Part shown: positions 35,685 to 45,147 of the stretch, piece by piece
How positions within the stretch are numbered: the stretch's first letter is position 1
Layout of the letters: every line of letters begins with the position of its first letter
Assembly: GCF_028331445.1 (NCBI RefSeq)
Contig: NZ_JAQMHX010000001.1
Span: 124,001-188,000, forward strand
Length of the DNA stretch: 64,000 nt
Origin: Candidatus Phyllobacterium onerii
GTDB taxonomy: Bacteria > Pseudomonadota > Alphaproteobacteria > Rhizobiales > Rhizobiaceae
Direction: 5' to 3'
The notes under the pieces: generated by a model
Told to the model about the DNA's origin: nothing
The model's input: only the letters and a program-made list of their open reading frames with translations
The model's database searches: none
Translations under genes and position numbers: made by a program

Positions 35685-36476
35685 ATGGAGAATATTCATC
35701 CATCCCGTTTGGGCAACAATGAACAAGAGCCATATGATCGCGAGATCATTGTAAATAACAGCCAACAATCTAACGACAAATACAACGGTAATCGTCAATT
35801 CCAAAAATACAGTACAGAAGATTACTTGGCTATCGTCGACAAGCGCGCTTTGGAACGCGAATGTCTCGCTCAGGCTTTGATCAACCATCACATAGGCCTC
35901 AAAGTATTTACATTCGGTAGCCTGGAAGAATGGCAAGCCTCCAAAAAAGAACTATCCAATTTGCGCGCCGTGTTGATCAACACTGGCAATCGCACCCTGG
36001 ACGATGCCAATCTAACTGCTGAAATCAGCGAGCTTGTCGCAACTTTCCAGACTGCAGCTGTCGTTGTCGTTGCCGACAATGATGATCTGACTTTTATTCT
36101 GAAGGCATTGGAACTCGGCGTTCGTGGATACATCCCGACAACGGTTGGTATCGAGATCTGCATGCAGGCAATTGAACTGGCAATCGCCGGTGGAAAGTTC
36201 GTACCGGCAAGTAGCGTTCTAACTTTGCGTAAGCTCCTTGGCGGCCGAAGCGACGAGTTTCGTCACATCACCACTTCGTTTACAGCACGGCAGTCCGCCG
36301 TTGCTGAGGGTCTTCGTCGTGGCAAGGCAAACAAGATCATCGCCTATGAGCTCAACCTCTGCGAAAGCACGGTAAAGGTCCATATTCGCAATATCATGAA
36401 GAAACTGGGTGCCACCAATCGGACGGAGGTTGCGTACAAAATTAGCGACATGATTCCGCATGAATCCAGATTCTGA
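35685..36476 (+). CDS. LuxR-family regulator with degenerate receiver domain
   Basis: 263 residues. An asparagine-rich start (to about 40) is followed by a receiver-like domain where the usual phosphoacceptor aspartate position reads V-L-I-N-T and the conserved lysine position reads R-G-Y-I-P-T, so phosphorylation is unlikely. The C-terminal helix-turn-helix (about 195-255) reads TARQSAVAEGLRRGKANKII, STVKVHIRNIMKKLGATNRTE. It stands 45 bp before the BY-kinase gene and is a good candidate regulator of the polysaccharide export operon. Confidence 0.85.
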   Translation: MENIHPSRLGNNEQEPYDREIIVNNSQQSNDKYNGNRQFQKYSTEDYLAIVDKRALERECLAQALINHHIGLKVFTFGSLEEWQASKKELSNLRAVLINTGNRTLDDANLTAEISELVATFQTAAVVVVADNDDLTFILKALELGVRGYIPTTVGIEICMQAIELAIAGGKFVPASSVLTLRKLLGGRSDEFRHITTSFTARQSAVAEGLRRGKANKIIAYELNLCESTVKVHIRNIMKKLGATNRTEVAYKISDMIPHESRF

Positions 36477-36521
36477 ACGGCCTACCTGCTAACCGATATC
36501 TGATTTTCAGAGGTATTGATC

Positions 36522-38690
36522 ATGATCGTTTCTGAAGTTTTGCCCCCACAGGGCGGAATGCCATTGTCGCGAATCCTTTCGCTCCTGATGAACAGATGGC
36601 TTACAGTTCTATCAGCCATTATTGTGTGTATGGGGCTGGCGATAGTGGGCTATATGACCGCCCCGGCCAAGTACAGCTCCGAAGCGATCTTGGCCCTGAA
36701 CGTTCGCAAATTGCAGGCGCTTCCAAATGAATCGGTCGTTTCACCGCTTCCGCAGGAAAGTCCGGTTTTGCGGACGGAACTCGACATTATCAGCTCGCGC
36801 TCCATGGCCGAGAAGGTACTCGCCGACCTGGACCGTCAAGGTTTTGACTCCAAGGGCAAAATCATTGTGCCCGGCCAAGGAAATCTTGTCGCGACAGATG
36901 AGGAAACGCCGTCCGATCGGTCAAGAATTGACGAGCTTCTGTCAAATCTTAATGTTCTCAACGACGGCAGATCATACACGATTTACATCAGTTACCGTGC
37001 GAATAATCCGGAATATTCCGCTGCTGTCGCGAATGCGTTCGGTGAAGCGTACCTCAATTATCAAATCGATTTGCAAACCTCGGCCACGCGCCGTGTTAGC
37101 GATTGGCTTGGCGGAAAGCTCTCTAGCCTGCGGGCAACGCTCGAACACTCTGAGCGCGCCGCCGCCGATTTTCGCGAGCAATCAGGACTAGTGAAGGCCA
37201 ACGGCATGACGCTGCAGTCGCAGCAAATTGCTGCGCTGAATGCGGAACTCGCGACTCTGCGGGGAAAACTTGCAGGTGCTGAAGCCCGGCTCTCAACCGC
37301 AATCGAGGCGTCAAAGAATAACTCTGGCGTGGCTTTGTCGGAGATTCTCAATTCGCCGGCCATCTTGGCACTGCGGACGGAACAATCCCGGATCGAGAGG
37401 AATATTCAGCAAATCAAGGAGAGCGGGGCAACTCAAAGCGTCCAGCTTCCACAGCTTAACTCGCAGCTTGAATCGCTGAAGGGCCAGATCGGTGTGGAGG
37501 TTCAGCAAATTCTGGATAGTCTCCGCAACGAGATAAATGTCACGCATCTTCAGCAAGCGTCGGTTGAGGCAAATCTCAAAGAGCTACAAGACAGCATGTC
37601 GACGGCCAACAAAGCCACTGTCCAGGCCGATCAGCTGGATCGCGAAGCTTCAGCAAACCGCGCGATATATGAAAGCTACCTGACACGTTACAAGCAAACG
37701 ATCGAGCAGGACGGTATCGCCACCGCCGAAGCGCGTATGATTTCGCGTGCTGTTCCGGCAAGATCGAAGGTAAGTCCGCGTCTTTCGTCATGGCTTGCCT
37801 TGGGTGGAATTGGCGGCATCTGTTTCGGCATGGCCGGCGCGTTTCTTATGGAATTGCGTGATAAATCCATCCGATCGAGCTTGGCTCTCGAAACAGCGGT
37901 GCGGCTGCCCATTATCGGCCGGATACCACAATTGTCAGTTCGGGAGCGGAAAGAAGCCGCGCGAATGGTTACCGACGGCAATTCGGGCTTTGGTCGTGCG
38001 ATCGCCGACCTCCAGGCACAGCTATTATTGTCGGCATCGACGAAGGCTGCGCGGGCAATTGCCATTACTTCCGCTGGCGACCAGGAAGGCAAGACGCTGA
38101 TCGTAGCAGGCCTTGCGAGATCACTATCAGCTACAGGGATACGGACTGTCGTCGTGGACGCCAATTTCCGGAATCCGATGGTGGCCCATGAGTTCGGCGA
38201 TCAATTCGGTCCCTATCTGGAAGAAGTGATCCGCGGCCGGCATACACTTGAAGCGGCGGTGCAGCACGACGCGGAATCCGCAATCGACTTTGTGGCGACG
38301 CAGACCTGTCAGGTTCCGGCAGAATTCTTGCTAGGCCACGAGCAATTCGCGAAAATGATCGCAGAGCTTAAGCGACAGTACGACATCGTTCTTATTGATA
38401 CGCCAGCTATCGCCAACAGCGCGGATGCCATACGTGCGGCGTCGCTTGCCGACACGACTGTATTGGTCGTGCGCCGTGACGTCGCCAGGATGGAGGACGT
38501 CGTGACCGCCGTTACGAAACTGCGCGCCGACGGCCGGAAAGTCAGCGGTATCGTTCTCAACAGCGACCACGAAAGCCGAGGCCCGGTCGCCTTGAGCGCT
38601 CCGCTTGCTCCCACCAAACTCGTCTCCGGGCGTGTAGTCAAGGAGCTTGCTGACTACGCAAAACCCCGCTCTTCCACTGCAAAGGCATGA
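36522..38690 (+). CDS. Wzz/BY-kinase fusion (polysaccharide co-polymerase, ExoP-like)
   Basis: 722 residues. A first membrane helix near 20-45, a long periplasmic coiled-coil region (about 190-400), a second helix near 425-445 and a cytosolic kinase domain from about 490. Walker A SAGDQEGKT (about 517-525), Walker A' VVVDANFRNP (about 543) and Walker B VLIDTP (about 623) are present. Such proteins set chain length and coordinate export with Wza. The usual C-terminal tyrosine cluster is absent: the tail after KELADYAKP has one tyrosine. Start ATG 36522 (AGAGG 9 bases upstream). The stop overlaps the next start (ATGA). Confidence 0.9.
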   Translation: MIVSEVLPPQGGMPLSRILSLLMNRWLTVLSAIIVCMGLAIVGYMTAPAKYSSEAILALNVRKLQALPNESVVSPLPQESPVLRTELDIISSRSMAEKVLADLDRQGFDSKGKIIVPGQGNLVATDEETPSDRSRIDELLSNLNVLNDGRSYTIYISYRANNPEYSAAVANAFGEAYLNYQIDLQTSATRRVSDWLGGKLSSLRATLEHSERAAADFREQSGLVKANGMTLQSQQIAALNAELATLRGKLAGAEARLSTAIEASKNNSGVALSEILNSPAILALRTEQSRIERNIQQIKESGATQSVQLPQLNSQLESLKGQIGVEVQQILDSLRNEINVTHLQQASVEANLKELQDSMSTANKATVQADQLDREASANRAIYESYLTRYKQTIEQDGIATAEARMISRAVPARSKVSPRLSSWLALGGIGGICFGMAGAFLMELRDKSIRSSLALETAVRLPIIGRIPQLSVRERKEAARMVTDGNSGFGRAIADLQAQLLLSASTKAARAIAITSAGDQEGKTLIVAGLARSLSATGIRTVVVDANFRNPMVAHEFGDQFGPYLEEVIRGRHTLEAAVQHDAESAIDFVATQTCQVPAEFLLGHEQFAKMIAELKRQYDIVLIDTPAIANSADAIRAASLADTTVLVVRRDVARMEDVVTAVTKLRADGRKVSGIVLNSDHESRGPVALSAPLAPTKLVSGRVVKELADYAKPRSSTAKA

Positions 38691-39973
38691 GGTCGACAAT
38701 GTTGATCAAACAAAAAAATAGCCGCCCGGGATTTGCTCACCGGATCAACAGGCTGATGACCGCTTGTGCGTTTTCTTCGATCCTCTTGTTGTCGCCAATG
38801 GCTTCGGCGGCGTGGGCGGACGAGCCATATAAAGTTGCATCGGGCGATGTCCTCCTGATCACCGTTTATGGCGATACTGGACTGTCAGGGACATTTCCCG
38901 TCAGCGTCGAAGGAACGATAGGATATCCCATTCTTGGCAATATTCCCGTTGCAGATCAGACCATTGCGGAAATCAGCAGCACCATCAGCCAGAAGCTGCT
39001 TCAACACATTCCGGGGCTTTCGGTCTCCGTGGCAATGAAGGAATATGCGCCAGTGTTTGTCATTGGCGATGTCCAGAAGCCCGGTAAATATGAATTTCGC
39101 CCAGGCATGATTGCGCTCGAACTGTTTGCACTGAGCGGTGGCTTGAAAGAGGCGTCGGACAAGATGGACACAGCAGGGACCCAGCTGGTCACTGCGCGCC
39201 AGGACTATTCGGACACGTCTCTGCAAGTGTTCGCCCAAGACGTGAGACGTGCGCGCCTCCAGGCGGAACTCGACGAAAAGCCGTTTGAATACGTTCTGGA
39301 CAAGGAAACCATCACGGATGATTTGCCGGCCCGCCAACAGGTGGTCGACTCCGAGCGTCGGGTTTTCGATTTGCGTTTGGCAGCCTTGCACAGCGAAGAA
39401 CAAGCTCTTCAGGACCAGAAACAGAATTATCGCGAAGAGATTGATACGCTAGAAAAAAGTACCAAGCTTCGTAACGAGGAAATTTCTCTTCTGGAACAGA
39501 ATGTAGGATCCTCCGAGAAGCTTGTATCGCAGGGGCTCACGGCACAGTCGACATTGAGGGACAGCCAAAGGCAACTTTCCGCCATGCGCCGCGATGCCCT
39601 TGAATTCGGTTCATTTCTCGCACGTGCCCGGCAAAACGAAAACGCTATCGGGCAGCGTCTGCTAGCTCTGAACGAGCAGCGGGCAAACGACGCCGCCAAT
39701 CAATTGCGTGACATTGAGCTGGATCTCATTCGCCTGAGAAAGCGACTGGCCTTCATCGTCCAGACGATGGCTGAGATTGGTGCGACTGCGCAGCGCGCTA
39801 CAACGCGCGATCAGTCGGTTCGGCTCACCTTTTCCGTCGCGCGGATTGTAAATGGTGAGTATCAGGAATCGGAGTTGACTGAACACGATCCGATCAAGGC
39901 GGGCGATATTCTACGGGCCCAATTGGCAGTTCCGAAAGATGTGGCAGCAAACAGCATCAACCCGCCCGGTTAG
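38687..39973 (+). CDS. Polysaccharide export protein, Wza/ExoF-like
   Basis: 428 residues with an N-terminal signal (hydrophobic stretch about 23-45, ending ASAAWA). YKVASGDVLLITVYGDTGLSGTFPVSVEGTIGYPILGNIPV is the polysaccharide export domain, then a SLBB domain (FVIGDVQKPGKYEFRPGMIALELFALSGG), then a long coiled coil (about 205-370) and a small C-terminal beta domain. This is the ExoF arrangement of rhizobia, with the coiled coil adding to the Wza fold. It guides polysaccharide through the periplasm/outer membrane. ATG 38687 overlaps the kinase stop. Confidence 0.9.
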   Translation: MRSTMLIKQKNSRPGFAHRINRLMTACAFSSILLLSPMASAAWADEPYKVASGDVLLITVYGDTGLSGTFPVSVEGTIGYPILGNIPVADQTIAEISSTISQKLLQHIPGLSVSVAMKEYAPVFVIGDVQKPGKYEFRPGMIALELFALSGGLKEASDKMDTAGTQLVTARQDYSDTSLQVFAQDVRRARLQAELDEKPFEYVLDKETITDDLPARQQVVDSERRVFDLRLAALHSEEQALQDQKQNYREEIDTLEKSTKLRNEEISLLEQNVGSSEKLVSQGLTAQSTLRDSQRQLSAMRRDALEFGSFLARARQNENAIGQRLLALNEQRANDAANQLRDIELDLIRLRKRLAFIVQTMAEIGATAQRATTRDQSVRLTFSVARIVNGEYQESELTEHDPIKAGDILRAQLAVPKDVAANSINPPG

Positions 39974-40001
39974 GCCAATCCAGGAGCGATCCTTGTAAAT
40001 G

Positions 40002-40035
40002 AAAAAGCAGCCAGGTTTTGACCTGGCTGCTTTTT
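40002..40035. terminator. Bidirectional intrinsic terminator
   Basis: A 15-bp perfect stem, AAAAAGCAGCCAGGT with ACCTGGCTGCTTTTT, and loop TTTG. Since the stem ends in A on one side and T on the other it can terminate both the export-protein operon (plus) and fcl (minus). Confidence 0.93.
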
Positions 40036-40052
40036 ATTCCTTGGCGTTAAGT

Positions 40053-41054
40053 CTAACGTGCGGCCGAAGCAATCGGCGCGATATTGGTTGATGTGAGCAT
40101 CGACTGTTGCCAACGCATATAGAGATCGGTCAGTCCGGTCTCGAGGTCGATGCTCGGCTTCCAGCCCATATCCTGCAAACGTGTAGGATCGACCAGCTTT
40201 CGCGGTGTACCGTCCGGCTTCGATGTATCGAACACGATGGACCCTTCATAGCCAACAATCTTCGCAATCAAGATCGCGGCATCATGAATCGAGATTTCGT
40301 GTCCCGAGCCGATATTGATAAATTCAGGCCCAATATACTGCTTCATAACGAATACGCAGGCGTCGGCCAGATCATCGACATGCAGGAATTCGCGTTTCGG
40401 TGTCCCCGTACCCCACACGACGACTGTGGGGCTCCCCGAGATTTTGGCCTCATACATTTTGCGGATGAGGGCCGGAAGAACATGGGAATTCTGTGGGTCG
40501 AAATTGTCGTTGGGGCCATAGAGACTTGTCGGCATCGCGGTCAGGAAATTCTGTCCATATTGCCGCGCATAGGCTTCGGCAAGCTTGAGGCCAGCAATCT
40601 TTGCAATCGCGTAGGCTTCGTTGGTTGGCTCCAGCGCGCCGGTCAACAAGGAACTCTCCCGGATCGGCTGATCGGCATATTTGGGGAAAATACAGCTTGA
40701 TCCCAGCCACAACAACTTCTGGACGCCAAGCCTGTGGGCGGCGTGCATGATATTCATGCCGATCATCGCGTTGTCGTAGAGAAAATCGGCCGGGTATGTC
40801 GAATTTGCAATGATTCCGCCAACTCTCGCCGCAGCGATGAAGATGGCATCAGGACGCGCGCTAGCCATCCATTCTTCGGTTTCGAGCTGTCGCGTCAGAT
40901 CAAGATCATCATGGGTAACTTCAAGCAATTCACAGCCTTCGGACTGGAGGCGCCGTGTCAGCGCCGAGCCCACAAGGCCGGTGTGCCCTGCTACCCATAC
41001 TCGTTTACCCCGGAGATCGAAGTGGTGATTTTCCGACTCAACCATGGAGATCAT
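40053..41054 (-). CDS. fcl: GDP-L-fucose synthase
   Basis: 333 residues from ATG 41054 (ATG 41045 also possible; the frame reaches 41135). The Rossmann motif VWVAGHTGLVGSALTRRL, the catalytic LGSSCIFPKYADQPIRESSLL with Y-A-I-A-K (EAYAIAKIAG) and the NFDPQNSHVLPALIRK segment are those of Fcl/WcaG. It epimerises and reduces GDP-4-keto-6-deoxymannose to GDP-L-fucose, consuming NADPH. gmd, which makes its substrate, is not in the window. Probably monocistronic, ending at the bidirectional terminator. Confidence 0.93.
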   Translation of the reverse strand: MISMVESENHHFDLRGKRVWVAGHTGLVGSALTRRLQSEGCELLEVTHDDLDLTRQLETEEWMASARPDAIFIAAARVGGIIANSTYPADFLYDNAMIGMNIMHAAHRLGVQKLLWLGSSCIFPKYADQPIRESSLLTGALEPTNEAYAIAKIAGLKLAEAYARQYGQNFLTAMPTSLYGPNDNFDPQNSHVLPALIRKMYEAKISGSPTVVVWGTGTPKREFLHVDDLADACVFVMKQYIGPEFINIGSGHEISIHDAAILIAKIVGYEGSIVFDTSKPDGTPRKLVDPTRLQDMGWKPSIDLETGLTDLYMRWQQSMLTSTNIAPIASAAR

Positions 41055-41438
41055 TCCGCCCTTCTTCGTGCACGATGTTTCGCTTTTCGAAGACAGCTCA
41101 TCGAATGTGGGCCGTGACCATGGTCCATTGCACACTCTTGAAATGCAGTCGGAGGAAGCGAGTTATTGGGTTCCAGTATATATGGCGCACAGCGCGATAC
41201 ACTTCGGCAATAGGGATAAGATCGGCTCCCAACCTTAGGGAATACAAGGCATATCGGGCGGGATAGAGCCTCTAAAAGGGGTGGAAATCGACCGCAACCT
41301 CTCCGGAAGGAGTAGGCAGGATGATCGGTCGCGGAGGGCCGTAGTGCCTTTGTTGAACTTGTTCGCCAACTGCGAACTGCGACAATCAAGACCAAGAATC
41401 TGTGTCTGACAGACGGCCCGAGCTTGAGGCATCAACAA
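41055..41438. other. Divergent intergenic region between fcl and a glycosyltransferase
   Basis: 384 bp serving two divergent transcripts. No gene, dyad or convincing promoter boxes seen; the fcl reading frame stays open for 81 bp upstream of the chosen start. Confidence 0.35.
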
Positions 41439-42698
41439 ATGAAGATCGTATTTGCAAATCGCTATTTCTCACCTGATCAATCAGCGACCAGCCGCATGGT
41501 ATCGGGGTTGGCGTTCGCATTGGCGCGTCGCGGTTTTGAAGTCGCGGCAATCGCTAGTCGCACACCGCACGATCAACCTGACGTGACACTGCCAGCGGAA
41601 GAAATGGTGTCAGGGGTTAAGGTAAGCCGTCTATGGGCTACACGGTTCGGACGGAGCAATGTTCTCGGACGGGCTATCGATTATCTCACTTTCCATGTCT
41701 CTGCATTCCTCTGGTGTTTGTGGAACCTCAAGAGCGGCGACGTTTGTGTCGTCTGCACCGATCCACCCTTGCTCTCCGTCACCACCTCCTTGCCCATTCG
41801 CTTGCGTCGCGCGCGAATGGTCAATTGGATCATGGACCTTTTCCCTGAAGTCGCCATGGAACTTGGCATGCTGTCGAATAAAAGCTTGTCGGGGACGGTC
41901 AGCCGATCAATGCGCAACTGGTCGATGCGCAAATCGGCCATGATCGTTTGTCCGACTGCCACGATGGCAGCCTATCTCACCGACCGCGGTTTCTCCGAGA
42001 AACAGGTTTTTGTCATGCACCACTGGTCCGATGGCGATGAGATCTATCCCGTAGAACCCGCATCCAACAGCCTGCGGGCGAGTTGGGGTTTGCAGGACAA
42101 GTTCGTTGTTGGCTATTCGGGCAACTTTGGTCGCGCCCACGACTTCTCGACGCTGTTGGAAGCGGCGGTGCTTTTGAGTGGGCATGACGATATTCAGTTT
42201 CTAATGATTGGTGGCGGCCAGCAGAGGGCCCACGTCGAAGAGGTCGTGCGGAATCGTAATTTGAAGAATGTAGTTTTCAAGCCACTTCAGCCGGCCGAAC
42301 GTATCGCTGAAAGCTTGAGTGCAGCCGATGCTCATATCGTGTCACTCTTGCCTCGGCTCGAACATTGCATCGTACCGAGCAAGTTTTATGGGATCCTGGC
42401 GGCTGGCCGGCCAACTCTCTTCGTCGGCGACCCAAACGGCGAGGTAGCGCGCGTGGTGGCCGCTGAAGACTGCGGCGCGGCTGTGGAAATTGGCGAGGGA
42501 AGAAGACTCGCGGATGTCATCCTCGAGATGAGAAACTCCCCCGAACGTCGTTTAGAGAACGGTCAAAACGCAAGACGTGTCCTGGAGACCCTGTTTTCAC
42601 GGGAGAGCGCCGTAGCTGCATGGTCGGACGTCATGCTCAGATTCGATAGGCCGACGGGGCTTCCATCAAAATCTTCTGTTTATGAGCCCGCAGAATGA
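41439..42698 (+). CDS. Family 4 glycosyltransferase, WbuB-like
   Basis: 419 residues from ATG 41439 (GAGG 10 bases upstream; TTG 41424 rejected). MKIVFANRYFSPDQSATSRMVSGLAFALARRGFEV, DPPLLSVTTSLPIRLRRA, NWIMDLFPEVAMELGM, VVGYSGNFGRAHDFSTLLEAA and IVPSKFYGILAAGRPTLFVGD match WbuB-type N-acetylfucosaminyl- or fucosyl-transferases. With fcl next door, a fucose-family donor is plausible but inferred. Stop overlaps the next start (ATGA). Confidence 0.9.
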   Translation: MKIVFANRYFSPDQSATSRMVSGLAFALARRGFEVAAIASRTPHDQPDVTLPAEEMVSGVKVSRLWATRFGRSNVLGRAIDYLTFHVSAFLWCLWNLKSGDVCVVCTDPPLLSVTTSLPIRLRRARMVNWIMDLFPEVAMELGMLSNKSLSGTVSRSMRNWSMRKSAMIVCPTATMAAYLTDRGFSEKQVFVMHHWSDGDEIYPVEPASNSLRASWGLQDKFVVGYSGNFGRAHDFSTLLEAAVLLSGHDDIQFLMIGGGQQRAHVEEVVRNRNLKNVVFKPLQPAERIAESLSAADAHIVSLLPRLEHCIVPSKFYGILAAGRPTLFVGDPNGEVARVVAAEDCGAAVEIGEGRRLADVILEMRNSPERRLENGQNARRVLETLFSRESAVAAWSDVMLRFDRPTGLPSKSSVYEPAE

Positions 42699-43942
42699 GT
42701 GGTACTGTTGTCGTTAGCCAGCTGGGTGCTCGCATGCATTACGCCGTGCCCCGCATCTTTGCATCCGAAAATCAGCTCGCACATTTTTACACTGACATCT
42801 GCGCAACCAAAAGCTGGCCGCGCCTTGTCAATGGTCTTCCAAAAAACCTCCTTCCCTCTTCGGTTAAACGCCTCGTTGGACGCGTCCCAAAAGGTGTAGC
42901 ACCGGAATTGATCTCGACCTTTCCTGGTTTCGGTCTCCGCTCGGCGGTCCGCAGGCTTCGCCTTGCGAACGTCGTCGAGGAAACGGAACACGCCGTGTGG
43001 GCCGGATCCGAATTTTCGCGTTTGGTGGTTTCAAGCGGCTTTCATGGCGCCGCGGGCCTTTACGCTTTTGCCGGCGATGCGCTGGAGCAAATGGTTGCGG
43101 CAAAACAGCAAGGCATGTGGACTGCAGTCGAACAGATGATTGCCCCGCGTGAAGTTGTTGAAGAGCTCGTTGGGAGCGAGCAGCAAAGTTTTCCTGATTG
43201 GGCCGGACCACATACTGACAATGCACATGCAAAGATTTTTGCAGAGCGTGAGAAAGCCGAGTGGGAGCTCGCGGACATCATCATATGTCCTTCGGAATTC
43301 GTCCGACGCAACGTCATTGCACGCGGCGGAAAAGCTGAACGATGTGTGGTCGTTCCGTATGGCATAGATCCGCAATACCCGCCTCAGGACATTATTCGAA
43401 TTGGCGGGCCTTTGCGCGTGTTGACCGTGGGACAAGTCGGTCTTCGAAAGGGTTCTCCTTATGTCGCGGAGGCAGCGCGTTTACTCGGCCCATCCGCGAT
43501 CTTTCGGATGGCTGGTCCGAGCAGCCTTCCTGAGCGTGTCGTGGCGCACCTTTCGAAGCATGTCGAACTCCGGGGAATCGTCCCGCGTGCAGAGATGGCT
43601 GCAGAATATGAATGGGCCGATGTCTTCCTTCTACCCTCCATTTGCGAAGGATCGGCAACTGCTGTTTATGAAGCGCTTGCCGCCGGACTCCCCGTCGTCT
43701 GCACGGAAAATGCGGGCAGCGTGGTACGAGATGGCATCGATGGCTTCATTGTTCCCATTCGCGACGGCACGGCGATAGCAAAAGCGATCACTACGTTGGC
43801 AGACAATGTCGGGATGCGCGCGGCAATGTCGGAAAGCGCTGTGGCGCGCGCCGCGGACTTCACTGTTGACCGTTACGGCAAACGTTTGCTTTCCGCACTA
43901 TCTGGCCTTACCGAGCAGCGCGCGCCCGTGTGTGTCGCATGA
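42695..43942 (+). CDS. Family 4 glycosyltransferase
   Basis: 415 residues, GT-B fold. The C-terminal donor half shows VLTVGQVGLRKGSPYVAEAARLL and the E-x7-E signature in SICEGSATAVYEALAAGLPVVC. The N-terminal half (MSGTVVVSQLGARMHYAVPRIF) is divergent. Middle gene of a three-gene overlapping run (ATGA at both ends), so the three transferases likely act on the same repeat unit. Donor sugar not predictable. Confidence 0.9.
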   Translation: MSGTVVVSQLGARMHYAVPRIFASENQLAHFYTDICATKSWPRLVNGLPKNLLPSSVKRLVGRVPKGVAPELISTFPGFGLRSAVRRLRLANVVEETEHAVWAGSEFSRLVVSSGFHGAAGLYAFAGDALEQMVAAKQQGMWTAVEQMIAPREVVEELVGSEQQSFPDWAGPHTDNAHAKIFAEREKAEWELADIIICPSEFVRRNVIARGGKAERCVVVPYGIDPQYPPQDIIRIGGPLRVLTVGQVGLRKGSPYVAEAARLLGPSAIFRMAGPSSLPERVVAHLSKHVELRGIVPRAEMAAEYEWADVFLLPSICEGSATAVYEALAAGLPVVCTENAGSVVRDGIDGFIVPIRDGTAIAKAITTLADNVGMRAAMSESAVARAADFTVDRYGKRLLSALSGLTEQRAPVCVA

Positions 43943-45147
43943 AAATAGTCCATGTCATATCTTCGATCGATCCTGCCCAAGGAGGCCCGCAGAGTGGCTG
44001 TGTGCGATTGGCAGCTGCCCAGTCTGCACTGGGCCACGACGTTCACATCATTAGCTATGGTGGCACGGAAGTTGAAAAGCGAGCATTCAAATCTGCTCAA
44101 GACGTTCCATTCGTAGCGCTTGTTCATTGGCACTTGCTGGATGATCCGGACCGGATGGAACAGATATTGTGCGTCGAAGGTTCCCGCCAGTTGCGCCAGG
44201 TGTTGAAGGGCGCGTCGTTCGTCCACATTCATGGCGTGTGGGAGCCTATTCTCAGAAGTGCTGCAAATACGGCAAGATCGAGCCGCATCCCGTACTGCGT
44301 CCAGCCACACGGTATGCTTGATGCCTGGAGCATGAAGCAAAAACGATTGAAGAAGCGGATCGCTTTGCTTCTTGGGTATCGCAAGATGCTTGATCAGGCA
44401 AAATTTTTGGTGACGCTCAATACCGACGAATCCCGGCTGCTTGAGCCACTTCGCCTTAAAGCACCGACTCTCACGATCCCGAACGGCATATTCTTGGAAG
44501 AGTTCGCTGATCTCCCAGCGGCCGGCTTCTTTCACAGGCGGCTTTCTCTTGCCCGTGAAAAGCGTGTCATTCTCTTCCTGTCCAGACTCCATACCAAGAA
44601 GGGCTTGGACATTCTTGCGGATGCTTTCAAGCTGGTCGCCGGGTCTCACCCAGACGTCGATCTTGTTGTCGCTGGCCCGGATGGCGGAGCCCGGGAAGGT
44701 TTCGTATCCCAGATCGATCGACTGCATATCGCGGATCGGGTTCATTTGATCGGCCCCATCTATGGTGGAGACAAACTGCGCGCGTTGGTGGATGCCAGCT
44801 GCTTTTGTCTTCCGAGCCGCCAAGAAGGTTTCAGCGTCGCTATTACCGAGGCTCTGGCTTGCGGCCTGCCAGTAGTAGTTAGCGATGCGTGTCACTTTCC
44901 AGAAGTTGGAACGGCAAATGCTGGCTTGGTGGTTCCACTCGATCCGGCCGACGTTGCTTCAGCACTCGCAAGTGTCTTGGACAATCCGGAAATGGCATCG
45001 ACCATGGGGCGGAATGGTCAACGGCTTGTTCGCGAGAATTACACATGGCCGCGCATCGCCGAATTGACGATCCAGGGATATGCTCCCAATCACAATCCAA
45101 AGACTCTATCTAGTACAAGTAGACTTGTGGCTGCTACGGATCACTGA
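43939..45147 (+). CDS. Family 4 glycosyltransferase
   Basis: 402 residues from ATG 43939 (ATGA overlap). MKIVHVISSIDPAQGGPQSGCVRLA at the N-terminus, IHGVWEPILRSAANTAR, YCVQPHGMLDAWSMKQKRLKK, FLSRLHTKKGLDILADAFK and SRQEGFSVAITEALACGLPVVVSD are typical of the GT4 group often found with colanic-acid-like acetyltransferases. Last gene of the overlapping trio; its last 7 bp overlap the convergent acetyltransferase. Confidence 0.91.
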   Translation: MKIVHVISSIDPAQGGPQSGCVRLAAAQSALGHDVHIISYGGTEVEKRAFKSAQDVPFVALVHWHLLDDPDRMEQILCVEGSRQLRQVLKGASFVHIHGVWEPILRSAANTARSSRIPYCVQPHGMLDAWSMKQKRLKKRIALLLGYRKMLDQAKFLVTLNTDESRLLEPLRLKAPTLTIPNGIFLEEFADLPAAGFFHRRLSLAREKRVILFLSRLHTKKGLDILADAFKLVAGSHPDVDLVVAGPDGGAREGFVSQIDRLHIADRVHLIGPIYGGDKLRALVDASCFCLPSRQEGFSVAITEALACGLPVVVSDACHFPEVGTANAGLVVPLDPADVASALASVLDNPEMASTMGRNGQRLVRENYTWPRIAELTIQGYAPNHNPKTLSSTSRLVAATDH

